From: Pythium myriotylum
Lineage: Eukaryota; Oomycota; Peronosporomycetes; Pythiales; Pythiaceae
DNA length: 64,000 nt
NCBI GenBank assembly: GCA_023091665.1
Contig: JALJCQ010000017.1
Coordinates: forward strand, 992,001 to 1,056,000
Direction of reading: 5' to 3'
This document shows positions 11,701 through 21,036 of the stretch, piece by piece (position 1 is the stretch's first letter; the number at the start of each line of letters is the position of its first letter). The position numbers were made by a program, and so were the translations under genes. The notes under the pieces are model-generated. The model was not told the DNA's origin. It ran no database searches and saw only the letters and a program-made list of their open reading frames with translations.

Positions 11701-12552
11701 AAGAAAGTGTTTCAACATCTCGGACTCATTTTTCCAACTTCACATCCCATGAATTATAACTCGTGTCTCCTCGTCCCAGCCTATTGGAAGCGAACGCATG
11801 AGTACTGGGCTCCAATTCGGCCACTTCCATCTCGCGAGCCTCGTAAAACGCGGCATGTGAAATGGTTCTTCGACATTCAGACCGAGTTTCCGAGTGGAAT
11901 TTTTGACCAGATAGTTACAGAAACCTATAATGCCACGAGAGGACGGACGATCCAGCTCAACGCCGTGACGCTCGAGGTGGACGATTTCGTTTGCCGTTTG
12001 GCTTGCGTTGGCACCGAGATCTTTGTTGAAGGCATGTCGCCGATTGACTGCGATGACGGAGTATGGGACTACTTTCGCGATTTTTGTATTGCTGTTGAGG
12101 TCGTGCTGAGGCGCCGCCCTGGGATGGATGTCAAGACCTACGCTGTGGTCAAAACGGGTCCCCGGTACGTTTCGATCACAGATGCGGTAAAAGGACTCTC
12201 ACGCTCCCGAGTCCACGGTATCAACTGGTTGCCACCGATCGTGGATTGGTGCCGTGAAGTTTACGCAGAGGATATCATACCCATCGATGTGCTCCATAGG
12301 TTTCATCAGAATCCGAATCCGCTTCCTTCTGACCTGCCGACTATCGATCAAGGCACGATAGTGGGAGCTGATCTCAGATCCACGCGGAGCCATCGCAGAA
12401 GAATCGACCAGTGGGAACGTTTGTCACACCAAGTCTTACTTGACCATCCGGGTGCAGACAGAGTTAGTGGTTCGTCGACTTGGTTAATGATAGCTATCGT
12501 TCCAGTCGTGGCTATCGTCCTCGGCTTCTGCTGGAACACAAAACCTTTCTAG
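8734..12552 (+). CDS. Roco-type GTPase, COR-ROC-COR, tail-anchored
   Basis: This single-exon protein of 1272 residues carries a ROC-type GTPase domain (about 575-820): P-loop GSRSVGKTS near 588-596, a switch II DYEG near 644-647, and TKID near 725-728 in place of the classical NKxD. A COR-like winged-helix region follows (about 925-1040, with [11 protein letters not shown]). Unusually, a second COR-like region precedes the ROC (about 330-440, with [10 protein letters not shown] and [17 protein letters not shown]). There are no leucine-rich repeats and no kinase. The N-terminus is helical and acidic. Residues about 1248-1268 form one hydrophobic helix followed by WNTKPF, typical of a tail anchor facing the cytosol. 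GTP binding and membrane location are inferred from motifs. The ATG at 8734 is the first in frame; the 11 codons before it start only with GTG. Confidence 0.85.
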   Translation: MESTFLSSQGFPKGGTKPQRMEIPTSVRDLVRDFREPFSPEEEARLTRLQHAHDRFLVLMEGFQEQATGTDSNNVSPDVRMKYHELRIQMFQDWRTKVMEYFFGSSPSSNDEEDALNSLLEKCAQTCRSERAPVQEFLGHFMGDERETGDTSTREDLKKPVPPIDSFNVRGVGSLADALILAQRLVPLTKEANSLFHTVLGRFEAAKEAVKSDEEVSELVNALESFILILSSYSRFSLACRVVQYAKIDLQLWRVHEALDRISCNGKTAWIEQLDDELQHHGRALKEIVQDSSALRREIEGVRAFREAVVVLRHELARRGTTQPNHLAKEQTLLRLHEQGEIYFFVSTGHWSIHEDLVILSPKLLADLVYGVIDAIKKEGKPLQLTSVAGFGKLNDEVLLLLNRLLRCLNIAYPDHAGELLPTSRLVVPAGMRTSSCYPTTPTEISIVRKYHIAVSPPQSVAALLPVVLHSPTMHPVSLADMIEIRLQNVPVFRVFCKQKDSGGMDIEIGTILVNDNGPRQPLPSLLCFKELCAAISKLWKSVLPGLFAKHSDGWWLEDWAFEEMSRMDGTDIGIIGPTLCITPICVVGSRSVGKTSLSKSLTHNWPSLDHKKDHKIAVNIYSASFIELQPRSHEGLRHVVKFCDYEGDGDLQSIQQVFYTKSSVYFICIDQQAYTAAYEQAIFLTDNDEEVDAKLVQFVAEKVMEYFETITSIRPNATLVLVGTKIDKLKGNQFRLDKMRKDMAERIDHWFLRFIRDCQKCRETVELSWSDNSEALVQVLDNRARSLKEKRCKWRDHAWIGVSCASEESVAFAQRVIRDLVIRSQARAIMPKAYTTLFAEFKRRRATLGDSPSRIERLAVPFHQVCSSFLSSIEQTLTNVNPSVRTRGLNEVSNFNTSTWRRGNVEVELQPAAFLSLLRAVGEVMKFEDLHVPDLEQDVIILDPQLIVEHMRVIVMDDKAVGEVLPHNILRSLPLWKQSTTPKRKLAWKKVFQHLGLIFPTSHPMNYNSCLLVPAYWKRTHEYWAPIRPLPSREPRKTRHVKWFFDIQTEFPSGIFDQIVTETYNATRGRTIQLNAVTLEVDDFVCRLACVGTEIFVEGMSPIDCDDGVWDYFRDFCIAVEVVLRRRPGMDVKTYAVVKTGPRYVSITDAVKGLSRSRVHGINWLPPIVDWCREVYAEDIIPIDVLHRFHQNPNPLPSDLPTIDQGTIVGADLRSTRSHRRRIDQWERLSHQVLLDHPGADRVSGSSTWLMIAIVPVVAIVLGFCWNTKPF

Positions 12553-12721
12553 GGTCGTACTTCGAAGTTTCCTGCGCAAGCTTGCGTGGTTGCTGTTCGA
12601 CAAGCTTGGAATACATGAGACTGGAGATGATAAAATAACTCTTAATACCTCCGCCTTCGAATCCTTTGTATACCCGGACCGTGGCAACGACGCTTCCACG
12701 CGTGGGTAAGAACCTCCACGG

Positions 12722-13290
12722 ACATGATGTTCTCTGTTGAGTGTGCGCTGGATAACTTGGTGATCGAGGTTCAGGACAAGATTAGACACACATCAGGTAA
12801 ACTGCACGACAACCAGATCCTCAATTCTGCGGAATACGAAGTGTGCATCAACAAGTACCAAAGCACACGCGTCATGCTCGATTTGCCGCCATAAGGCGAT
12901 AGTGGCCATCCGCGTCTCGTTGCTTGGGTCGGTGTGAACACTTGTACCGGTTTGACAACTGGAGAACGATTGGAGCCTCCCGCGAGAGCGGACTCCTTCA
13001 AATCTCCATGCCCATTGCAGAATCCACACACGAGTGACTGAACTTTGACGTATTATTATCACAACGGACACTCTACGTTCATGTCTTTGATGATGTTGCG
13101 TGAATCCCAGCCGTTCCACTGGATGGTCATGGTCATGTTGCACGACGCACGACGCGATCTCTCCGTGCAATAACTTTCGGTGTTGAGACGTTCTCCGAGG
13201 AGATCTTCCGGATCTTAAGTCGACACCACAATCGAGTCGTGCGAGACGCCTACGAGCCGTTACCGTGCATAAGCGTCCAACCATAGGAAG
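12722..13290 (-). pseudogene. Relic of a UBL-RING gene, rearranged
   Basis: The minus strand at about 12900-13290 matches, with many indels, the middle of the RING gene at 7232-8623. Readable fragments include CGF followed by WRFEGVRSRGRLQS, and the DNA around 13060-13260 follows 7838-8047 closely. A further fragment at 12722-12790 reads FSVECALDNL on the plus strand, which is a ubiquitin-like piece in the opposite direction, so part of the relic has been inverted. No frame is intact. It sits upstream of a Roco relic, repeating the arrangement of the intact pair. Confidence 0.65.
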
Positions 13291-13536
13291 CCGTCTCCAC
13301 CCACGAAGTCGCCCTGCCTTCGCTCGTTCTCATGACGCTGAAGAGAAGACGACGTGGCTCGCTCTTTCTCGAGACCACACGAATCGAACGGCCGCTACAA
13401 TTTCGGTGGGATTGCCGTCAACGCAGCCAACGCCACTCCCGCGCAAAGCCACTTCACCGCCATTTTGAGACAACGAGGATGGAAGGTTGCTCCTCCTCGC
13501 TAGAAAGTACGGCCAGCGGTCCAGTTCAGCAGACAT

Positions 13537-14510
13537 GTGAGATCTTCGTTCGCGAGAGGATTGGCTGAAATGGGATCCACTTCATCTCCTCGCGAGGGCT
13601 CCGCCCTCCCCATGAGCGAACAAGCGACAGCGAGAGACAAGATGGAGATCCCCTCAAGCGTGCGCGACTTGCTCTGCGGCCTGCTCGAGACCTTTTCGCC
13701 CGAGAACGAAGCGCGCTTGGCTCGCCTCCAGGAAGTCCACGACCGCTTCCTCGTGCTCATGGAAGGCTTCCAAGAACAGGCCATGGCGGCTGATCTGAGC
13801 ATCATGCGCCCGGATGTGCGCATGAAGTACCACCAGCTGCGAGTCCAAATGTTCCAGGAATGGCGCGTCAAGATGTCGGCGTGTATTGTTGCAAGTTCGC
13901 CATCGTTGAACGACGAAGAAGACGCGTTTGCCGCGCTCAAGGCGTGCTTGGAGAAGTACACGCAGACGATCTCCCAGTTCTTAAGCACTCCGCCCCCGTG
14001 ACCACTCGTGGTAATCGCCAACAAGATTTTCTCTCTCCGACGGATCTTCCTTACCATGTGAAACCATTTGCCGTGCGATCCTTTGGATCGATCCATCACG
14101 GAAGGTTAGGCTCAGGAAAAGAAAAACTGAATGAACGATTCCAGCTCCCAAGTCCCTATCCGATCTCCAACGCCAATGACCTGCGCCATCAAGCTCGTTC
14201 GTCCCTACATCAATCGCGTTCTCGGCGCCTGCCTTGTTAACCCGACAGCGTTCACCGCAAGCGAGAGCCTTGGTGCATGATGCTGCCCCGTCTGTTTACC
14301 ACGTACTCGGGTGGAGGATGACTCGAGGCCTGGGCTTTTGAAAGGTGGTGAGGGTGAGGTCAACGGCTTTCGGCATTGTTGCACTGACTTTGTCAGCGAA
14401 GTCGAAAGTCTCTGGCACACAACAGGGGCTCACGAGATCGAAGTGTGACGAAGTTTTGCGGCACGTTGTGAAGTTTTGTGACGAAGAAGGTCTACAGACT
14501 GGATGTTAAC
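13537..14510 (+). pseudogene. Relic of the Roco gene
   Basis: The first 465 bases form an open frame whose N-terminal 110 residues closely match the Roco protein start, with SVRDLL, FSPENEARLARLQ and [14 protein letters not shown]. It stops at 13999-14001. Further pieces follow out of frame: about 14279-14345 matches the region around 10360-10425 just before the ROC domain, and about 14450-14505 matches 10630-10690 in the ROC domain. Large parts of the original 3.8 kb are deleted, and there is no COR or anchor. A short product could still be made from an ATG near 13570 but would lack every functional domain. Confidence 0.7.
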
Positions 14511-14631
14511 TCGCGTGGCAACATAGGTTAGGAATACGTGACTGGAGATAAAGAATTTTTGTCGATGCGTCTGCCTCTTCATCGGTTGTGTACTCAACAC
14601 TTGTAACGATATGCTCGTGGCCGCTCTTGCC

Positions 14632-15828
14632 TCACAGAGACCGGCGGCACATCGGGCACGACGCATGGGCGTTAGTACGCATCGACCAGCTCGACCACTG
14701 GTTGATGCACACATCGTGGAAACTGTGGCCACACGGCGTTATCGAGACGCTGTGGCCCGCCGTTTTGCCAAACTCGGACCAGCAAACCACGCAGACATCT
14801 GTCTCACACACAGGAGAAGTTGCCGAGTTCGCTGTGAGCTTTGCCGCCATCGATGGCTGTTTCGCCTTCACCACGATCAACAAGCTGTCCCAGTCAACAG
14901 AGCCTCGACTTTCATCCGCGTCAAATCGGTGATACTTCTCACCTAGGGCCTCTTTCCAAGGCGAGCTAATCTGAAGCTGACCTCGTGTCTGGACGCCCTC
15001 AAACTTCCACATGCAGTCGTAAAATCCACACGTGATCGGTTTGACCGCAGAGTGGCATTCTGGACAAAAGATATTTCCGTCCTTGAAGAGGTTGAACGAG
15101 TCGAAGTGTTTGGGAGAAATCACCATTTTCCCGTACGCTCGACAAGAAGGTTTCTCGCACTTGCCTTCGATGTTGAGTCCCTTATCACAGACACGCCAAT
15201 TCGGCGCGTCCTCGGAAAAATCTTTCTGCACGAGAATCGAGTCGTTGGACACGTCGGCGAACGGCCGTGGCAAGAACCCGCCCCCTCGCAATCGGAGAAC
15301 CAGGTACACCTCTGACTGGTCTTCGACCCCATACTCCGCTAGCGCGCGACCGTCTTCCAGCTGGACCCCCTCGAAAATGAGTCGCTGCTGATCCTCGGGT
15401 ATGTTCTCACTCTCCTCGATTTTCCCTTTCACATCATCAACCCTGTCGTCGAGGCTGCACGCAACCGTCAAGACTGCTCCCGTGAGCATCCTGACATTTA
15501 GTGTAACAACGCTGGCTCCACGTAGCACCTCACGCGTTGTCACAACGAGTCGTGGGCTACTACTGCCCATTTGCGGGACCAGCGCATCGAGCGCACGAGT
15601 GAATCGGAGCTGCGTGCCGTGGAGCAGGATCTTGACCACGCGGCGGATCGTCGGCGCGTCCGTCGGCGCGAGATCCAGAAGCTTGGCGTTCAGCACCGTG
15701 GCCAGCGCGCTGACGCTCACGTCGCTGAGTTGGCCACCGGCAAAGTCACTCTCGTAGACTTCGAGGACGCCTCGTACGCCCGGCGCGGCGACGTCCTTCC
15801 AGAGCACAGGCAGCAGCACCTCGGTCAT
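14632..15828 (-). CDS. Ubiquitin-like/RING-H2 protein with LRLRGG
   Basis: This 398-residue protein is the best-preserved family member. The N-terminal domain (1-105) starts MTEVLLPVLWKDV. The ubiquitin-like domain (107-183) contains DQQRLIFEG and QLEDGR, as in ubiquitin, and ends in the exact ubiquitin tail LRLRGG, followed by GFLPRP. The Cys-rich region (214-280) offers C224, C229, C255, C258, C267 and C272 as possible zinc ligands. The RING-H2 uses C346, C349, C366, H368, H371, C374, C391 and C394. It is expected to bind an E2 and ligate ubiquitin (family inference). The LRLRGG inside the chain could be cut by a deubiquitinase to release a free ubiquitin-like N-terminal half; nothing in the sequence proves that. 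It follows the two relics and is on the minus strand. Confidence 0.88.
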   Translation of the reverse strand: MTEVLLPVLWKDVAAPGVRGVLEVYESDFAGGQLSDVSVSALATVLNAKLLDLAPTDAPTIRRVVKILLHGTQLRFTRALDALVPQMGSSSPRLVVTTREVLRGASVVTLNVRMLTGAVLTVACSLDDRVDDVKGKIEESENIPEDQQRLIFEGVQLEDGRALAEYGVEDQSEVYLVLRLRGGGFLPRPFADVSNDSILVQKDFSEDAPNWRVCDKGLNIEGKCEKPSCRAYGKMVISPKHFDSFNLFKDGNIFCPECHSAVKPITCGFYDCMWKFEGVQTRGQLQISSPWKEALGEKYHRFDADESRGSVDWDSLLIVVKAKQPSMAAKLTANSATSPVCETDVCVVCWSEFGKTAGHSVSITPCGHSFHDVCINQWSSWSMRTNAHASCPMCRRSL

Positions 15829-15991
15829 GGGGAGCAGAATTTCGAATCATGGGTTGCTTGAGGAGCTCATGTGCTTTATGAGAGGTAGATATCAACCCAT
15901 TTATCATTTAATAGAGGTGATCTGTGACGTGTGAAATGGAGGCTCCGCCAATCAGGAGAGAGAATGAGCTGCTCACCAGATCACGAGGAAA

Positions 15992-17035
15992 ATGGCGACG
16001 CTCGACGTCTTCCGCGGGCGCCTGCGCGTCGACGAGTTCTGCGCAATCGAAAGCGACTGGACGTTCTATGTATACGACGACGGCACGCTTCATGTGGAGA
16101 TCGTTCGCCCGGAGAACTGGCGGGAGACGCACTCGGATGGGGAGGACGTGGCGAGGCTCGAGAAAGAGCTCGAGTACTCGTACGTGTGCTACGATGGTGT
16201 TGCGCGAGCGATTGAGAACGACGACGGAGGCGATCCAGCACCCGATAGAAGTATCGGTGGCGCAAGCGCTGCGTACTCGAGCGAGTTCTTTCTCGCGAAA
16301 TGCGCTGCCGAAGGTGAGAGCTGGACAGAGCGCTTTGAAGGAATGCTGCTACCGACATCAGGATTTCGGGGGCATTGGAGACATGAGTCACACCAAGGAT
16401 ATCAGTTCTGGCGAGATAGCTTAGGTGAGGGAGAGAGCCATGTTGTACCGAATGCTGCTGCGTGGTCATCGTCGAACACACCATTAGCGGTGTATCTTGC
16501 GCCGTTGACACACGGGAAGTATTCATTGGAAGGAAGTCTCATGGACGACGAGAATGCCGGCTTCATCGTGCCCATGCGTATTGACTTGGAGTTGTTACCA
16601 GATCGTACGCTTGCTGGATCGTGTCTCACGTTTGGTGGCGAAAGTCAGTCGGGCGATGTTGCTGAACTAAGCGGTTCTTGGACTAGCGATAGGGTCGACA
16701 TTCTCTGTGCGCATCATTTCCCGGATAGCCCAGACGAGGTTTTCGCGCTTCACGGTACCGTGTCACCGTACAAGATCACTGGTGTCTGGGTAGTAGAAGA
16801 ACTCGAAGCACTTGGTGAATGGGAAGACAGTGAGCACCAGCGTTTTCACATGCGAGTGACCAAGATGTGCCGCCCGTGGACACGCGACGACCACAAATCC
16901 TTTCCTTTGTCGTTTAAGACAGTTGTGAGAATCTGTCTCCTTTCGGCTCTTCGAAGGCAAGCGCATGTCGCTCAAATCCCGAATGTTATCTGGCCCCGAA
17001 TCTTCAGCTTTTGTAACTCTTCGTGGTTCGACTAA
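15992..17035 (+). CDS. Beta-rich family protein with C-terminal LP..W box
   Basis: This 347-residue protein belongs to an unnamed local family. Its N-terminus (GRLRV, then WTFYVYDDGTL) and its middle unit (KYSLEGSLM, then DLELLPDRTLAGS and LSGSW) are the alternating polar/hydrophobic strands seen in all members, separated by Gly-Ser-Trp turns. The C-terminus has a helical stretch (SFKTVVRICLLSALRR) followed by IPNVIWPRIFSFCNSSWF, which is the family box. That box resembles an F-box or SOCS-box start, but too little is conserved to decide. There is no signal peptide or membrane helix, so it is probably intracellular. It is divergent from the RING gene ending at 15828, with 163 bp between start codons. 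Confidence 0.8.
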   Translation: MATLDVFRGRLRVDEFCAIESDWTFYVYDDGTLHVEIVRPENWRETHSDGEDVARLEKELEYSYVCYDGVARAIENDDGGDPAPDRSIGGASAAYSSEFFLAKCAAEGESWTERFEGMLLPTSGFRGHWRHESHQGYQFWRDSLGEGESHVVPNAAAWSSSNTPLAVYLAPLTHGKYSLEGSLMDDENAGFIVPMRIDLELLPDRTLAGSCLTFGGESQSGDVAELSGSWTSDRVDILCAHHFPDSPDEVFALHGTVSPYKITGVWVVEELEALGEWEDSEHQRFHMRVTKMCRPWTRDDHKSFPLSFKTVVRICLLSALRRQAHVAQIPNVIWPRIFSFCNSSWFD

Positions 17036-18367
17036 GACCAACAGTATAAAGAAGTCTGAATGCGTTCATGACCACTCTTTTCTTCTCGCGATCACACAAC
17101 CAATGGATATGTACTAGCGCGACATGTCATGTCTTAGAGTCAGCAGAGCAAGATATACACGGCCACGTGCGACGGGATGTGTCTTACCTGGGAGTTTGGA
17201 AATCTCTTCACGGGGATTATCTGGACGCAGAAATGACGCAAGAGAGCCTTATTGCACAAGGACCTGAACGGTATAGGTCAAGCAATAGTTGAGTACAGTA
17301 CAACTCCTCGGCAGAACAGACTCCAACTTTCATCATCATGTAATGGACGGTATAGGTGGGAGAGGATGAGAAAGAGTTCATTTGAAAACGGAAAAAGGAG
17401 CTGCGCACGTGCTCTCTGGGGACGTGCAATGGAAGACCATGAATGATTTTGATGATAGCGAAACAGTTTCAGTGAAGAAGTTAGATTCCATATGCACTTG
17501 TCGAGGACGCGCGGAGAGCTCCTGCTCTCCTCCTTCTGTGTTTTAGAGACTGAACATTGCCGGGAAGCCCGTTGGGAAAACGTGTGTTTCTCTAACTCAT
17601 CGTCGTTTCGCCTCCTGGACGCCGATTGTCCACTGATTGCCCTGGGTCGGGAAAGATTTCAGCTCTATCGAAATTGGTAATCCAATTCAGTGGTGTATCC
17701 TCTACTAAACTTCTAAAACAAACAAACACTTCATAGCCCTGATCCACACTTCATTCGCCACAATTTCACAATCTCGTCGTGAACTACAGCTTGAGTTCAG
17801 ACTTGGGATCAGAGCACATCAGCTCGGTGCTCCTATCGTCCAACCGATAGTTTGCTTGCATTCTCGACGAAGACAAACATGTAGACGTTATCGTGATGCC
17901 ACACCACCACACGGTTGGTGACGATCGTGTACAGATGTCAGGACGGCAACTCATTCAGACCTCTAGCATTCCTTGTACCGAGAAAAGTGATGAACAAGAA
18001 ACAGCTTTGACATACTAAAATTGAATTGTTGACCTGTAAATATTAATTTTTCTGCACCAACGGCTCAGCTGCGCGTCGGATCTGAAATCTCGGGTGTTGT
18101 GTTCCTCTTGCACCGTAGAGATGAACGCGCTAGCGTATCAGCCAAGTTTCTGCTCATTCACCGCTCTGGGAGGCTCAATAAAGCGCTTGTATCCGGAGCA
18201 GAGACGCAATCCTTGAAGAGTTCTGGCCCGACTTGATGAGAAATCCATGCGTCGTCATATGAGTGGGCAGCTCTTTGTCCACTTGATCTTGACGCTACCT
18301 TGATGTTACTCAGCGAAGCACAGACTCAAATTTGTCTAGTTGTCTTCACACCGAGACATCGAAGACC
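17036..18367. other. Intergenic, no supported gene
   Basis: Across 1.3 kb I see no frame with protein-like composition or family similarity. Small frames are short and overlap on both strands. The stretch before 18368 must hold the promoter of the bZIP-like gene. Confidence 0.5.
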
Positions 18368-18775
18368 ATGGCCATGGAAGCTTCCTCGCCGACTGGAGTC
18401 GAAGGAGCCCTCGACTATCTTACCGTCGAGTCTTATCACTGGCCCAAGCCCCAGCCGCCGAAGAGAGCTCGCCTGGAAGACGAAGAGCGCAAGCGACGTC
18501 ACCGAGAGGGGCAGCGCCAATTCATGATCAGGAAGCGAGCTCGTGTACTCGTTCTCCGTCAACAAGTCGCGGCGCTGGAGATGCAACACCGCCTTTTGAC
18601 AGCGTGGATCGAAGAGAAAGCTCTTCGAGCTACTCGGAGCGATTACATGCGGCAGCTAACACAGCTAGATGAAGAACAAGTCGATGAAAGAATTTCCAGC
18701 ACAGTTGATGACACAACAACCACACAACTAGGCGATGACGACAAGCTACTCATAGAGGTCATTCTCTCCTGGTGA
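18368..18775 (+). CDS. bZIP-like protein 1
   Basis: This 135-residue protein opens with the local family motif LDYLTVESYHW, then PPKRARLEDEERKRRHREGQ and a basic stretch running into IRKRARVLVLRQQVAALEMQ, which continues as a heptad pattern. The layout is that of a basic-leucine zipper, but the usual Asn of the basic region is His, and the following Ala-Ala positions are Gly/Gln. The nearest relative is bZIP-like 8 at 42062-42484. The acidic tail ends with a hydrophobic IEVILSW. A nuclear DNA-binding role is inferred and uncertain because of the altered contacts. The first ATG in frame is 18368. It converges on the beta family gene ending at 18803, with 27 bp between stop codons. Confidence 0.8.
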   Translation: MAMEASSPTGVEGALDYLTVESYHWPKPQPPKRARLEDEERKRRHREGQRQFMIRKRARVLVLRQQVAALEMQHRLLTAWIEEKALRATRSDYMRQLTQLDEEQVDERISSTVDDTTTTQLGDDDKLLIEVILSW

Positions 18776-18802
18776 AGGCAGTGCAGGTCGTATATGTGAT
18801 TG

Positions 18803-19693
18803 TTATTTGTCGTTTTCTGGTTCGAACCACTCATAATCACAAAAAGAGAAGATATGATGCCACATCGACTCGCTAATATTGGGGGAGCAAAGTTCTTTGC
18901 ACGCGATCAATGCGTTCTGAAGCGATGCGGGCGTTTTGTCATGATTCCGCGACTGCCATTGGCGATTTGCAGACTCCAAAATGAGTTCGATTGATTCGCG
19001 AGTGTCTTCCGTGACGCACTCACCAAGCAATGACACTTTATCAATGAATGTCGAGACCACAAACCCTCCTCCTTCCCAATTCCAAGAGCAGGAATCTTCA
19101 GACCAAATCCCGTGTATACTCAACGCCACACTTCCTCTTGCCATCACTCCTTTGAGCGTGTAGTCGTCTACGATGAGAAGGTCGACAGACCAGGGCTCAA
19201 CGCGCAGGTCTTGGTCCATTTCCACGACTCCTCTGAAGCTGAATCTTCCTGGGCCCAGAGGATCCAGGGTGCATACTGTGCGCGATATCTTCGACGGGAT
19301 CTCGTCTGCGGCGTCCAGCTGAAATGGTTGGTTGTCTCGCTCGATCCCAATTGCTGGCCAGTCCACCGATGATTTGTCGTGGCTCCAGGTGCCACGAAGT
19401 GTATTGGCGTTGAGATCGAGCCGAGCCTTGCAGACTACTGACCAGCTTGCTCCTGATGCAAGGATCTGAACGATGTGAAAACGCGCGACGTAGTGACACT
19501 GAGACGACTCAGCTGCTTGTCCGTTGTAAAGGAGGAGTCTTGCTCGGCTCGCATGCGCGACTGAAGGTTCGATAGTGGCGCTGAATGTCTCGTCCTCAAA
19601 CAGGCGAATGGTCCACACAGAAACCGCATTAGAAAAGCCGTCGATGCGGCCGCGCAGGCGAAGCTCCTTCATGCGAATTGAGCCCATGCTCAT
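18803..19693 (-). CDS. Beta-rich family protein with C-terminal box
   Basis: This 296-residue member starts MSMGSIRMKELRLRGRIDGFS and has the WTIRLFEDETFSATIEPS strand pair, a repeat unit with GRFSFRGVVE and DLLIVDDYTLKG, and a C-terminal box ISESMWHHIFSFCDYEWF. It is shorter than its relatives, with one clear repeat unit. No catalytic residues or membrane segments are visible. It is transcribed towards bZIP-like 1, and its stop codon is 27 bp from that gene's stop. The ATG at 19693 is followed in frame by others at codons 3 and 8, so the exact start is uncertain by a few residues. Confidence 0.78.
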   Translation of the reverse strand: MSMGSIRMKELRLRGRIDGFSNAVSVWTIRLFEDETFSATIEPSVAHASRARLLLYNGQAAESSQCHYVARFHIVQILASGASWSVVCKARLDLNANTLRGTWSHDKSSVDWPAIGIERDNQPFQLDAADEIPSKISRTVCTLDPLGPGRFSFRGVVEMDQDLRVEPWSVDLLIVDDYTLKGVMARGSVALSIHGIWSEDSCSWNWEGGGFVVSTFIDKVSLLGECVTEDTRESIELILESANRQWQSRNHDKTPASLQNALIACKELCSPNISESMWHHIFSFCDYEWFEPENDK

Positions 19694-19842
19694 ATTTGAT
19701 CGGCGAGTGAAATTGAGACAGTTTTGCGACCAATCAGAGTCGATCTTTGACTAAGACTCCAAGACGAGTCGATCTCGTTGTGAATACATCGCAACCACGA
19801 GGAGAGGAATACAAAACGATGTTTTAAATGTATACATGTAGC

Positions 19843-21036
19843 TCACGCCTTCTTCATCTCAACGGCTACGACATCCGTTACTTTCTCCTTGAACGATGTC
19901 AGGAGAAACTCAAAGTCGCCACGCTCACTTAAGCAATCCGCCGACGTCGGGTTCACCCACCGACCGACGAAATGCTGGTGGTGCAGCTGACCAACATACT
20001 CGTAACTCGCAGTTCCTCCGTTCGTGTAATTGAGGCGGTAGCTGATGGTGCGATTCTCGCCATCCCACGAGCCACTGATCTCGCACGTCTGAGGTGCGAT
20101 CGAGAGCTCCTCGGATTTGCCCGTCAATGTGCCGTCAGCTTCGAGGTGTAGTGTTACTTTCGCGTCGTATTTGGTCTTGGAGTCGGCGGTCGCTGTACCA
20201 GTGAACACGTATTCCCCCGGGACGATCGTCTTCACAGAAACCCCATCACCGCTGAGGGAGACAAACTCGAACCCACCGAACAACTCCGTATCACCAGCCT
20301 CCGTCTTTTCGAACTTCCACGTCCCGCTCAGCTTTTGCGCGCCATCGCTTTCCTCCTTCAGCACACCACGGTATTTGTACTGAGTCACGCGGCCGCCCAC
20401 TGGATAATCGAGCGTGTAGAGGACATTGTTGCCTTCCCACGACCCCGCCAGTGTGCACCGCTTGCCATTTTCAACAGAATCACCAGTGACAGAGCCGTCA
20501 CTGTGGAGTGCCACGTGCAGCGTCGTCGTGTACACACACCCATTCTGGTCGACAGCGTCCCCACGCAGCAGCAGCTCTCGACCTACTGAAGAGTCGCTCG
20601 CATCCACGCGAGCAGTGAACGGCGTCTGCTTCTCTACCTGATCGAGCGCCGCACGGACTGGAGCCATGTCGAATGCATGGTCGCACACGCCTTCCTTGCC
20701 CAAGCACTTTTCCTGATTCCATCGCCCAACAAGTCCATGCGCAGAAGAGATCCGCGAGGCACAGTCGATGATCGTCGCTTCCTGGTCGTTAAACTTGACG
20801 AGCGAGAAGCTGCACGAGTACACTTTCACCGACTCGGTCGACTCGAACAAGTCAAGGTTCGCTCTCCCGTTGATCACTTGGATGTCGGTCGCTGGCGAAC
20901 GCGAGTCCGCTCGAAACACAGTGCCCAGCAGCCGACCTCCTTCGAGAACCGAGAGCTTGAGCTGAATCGTGTCGCTCTCGTCGACCAGGCCAGCGATGGA
21001 GCCCGAAACTTGGACCACCGACAGCACGCGAGGCAT
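19843..21036 (-). CDS. Beta-rich repeat protein lacking the C-terminal box
   Basis: This member is about 397 residues long from the preferred start at 21036 (A at -3); an ATG at 21096 would add 20. It shows the family strand pattern three times: an N-terminal unit, then two repeat units. These read YTTTLHVALHSDGSVTG then LAGSWEGN, and YDAKVTLHLEADGTLTG then ISGSWDGE. The C-terminus ends DVVAVEMKKA and lacks the LP..W..F box of its relatives, so if that box recruits a partner, this copy does not. It lies 149 bp upstream of the 18803-19693 gene on the same strand, as a tandem duplicate would. Function unknown. Confidence 0.75.
   Translation of the reverse strand: MPRVLSVVQVSGSIAGLVDESDTIQLKLSVLEGGRLLGTVFRADSRSPATDIQVINGRANLDLFESTESVKVYSCSFSLVKFNDQEATIIDCASRISSAHGLVGRWNQEKCLGKEGVCDHAFDMAPVRAALDQVEKQTPFTARVDASDSSVGRELLLRGDAVDQNGCVYTTTLHVALHSDGSVTGDSVENGKRCTLAGSWEGNNVLYTLDYPVGGRVTQYKYRGVLKEESDGAQKLSGTWKFEKTEAGDTELFGGFEFVSLSGDGVSVKTIVPGEYVFTGTATADSKTKYDAKVTLHLEADGTLTGKSEELSIAPQTCEISGSWDGENRTISYRLNYTNGGTASYEYVGQLHHQHFVGRWVNPTSADCLSERGDFEFLLTSFKEKVTDVVAVEMKKA

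Noticed and set aside
15283..15300. The LRLRGG motif as sign of a polyubiquitin gene
   Set aside because: The domain has only about half identity to ubiquitin by eye and sits inside a larger RING protein, so it is ubiquitin-like, not ubiquitin.
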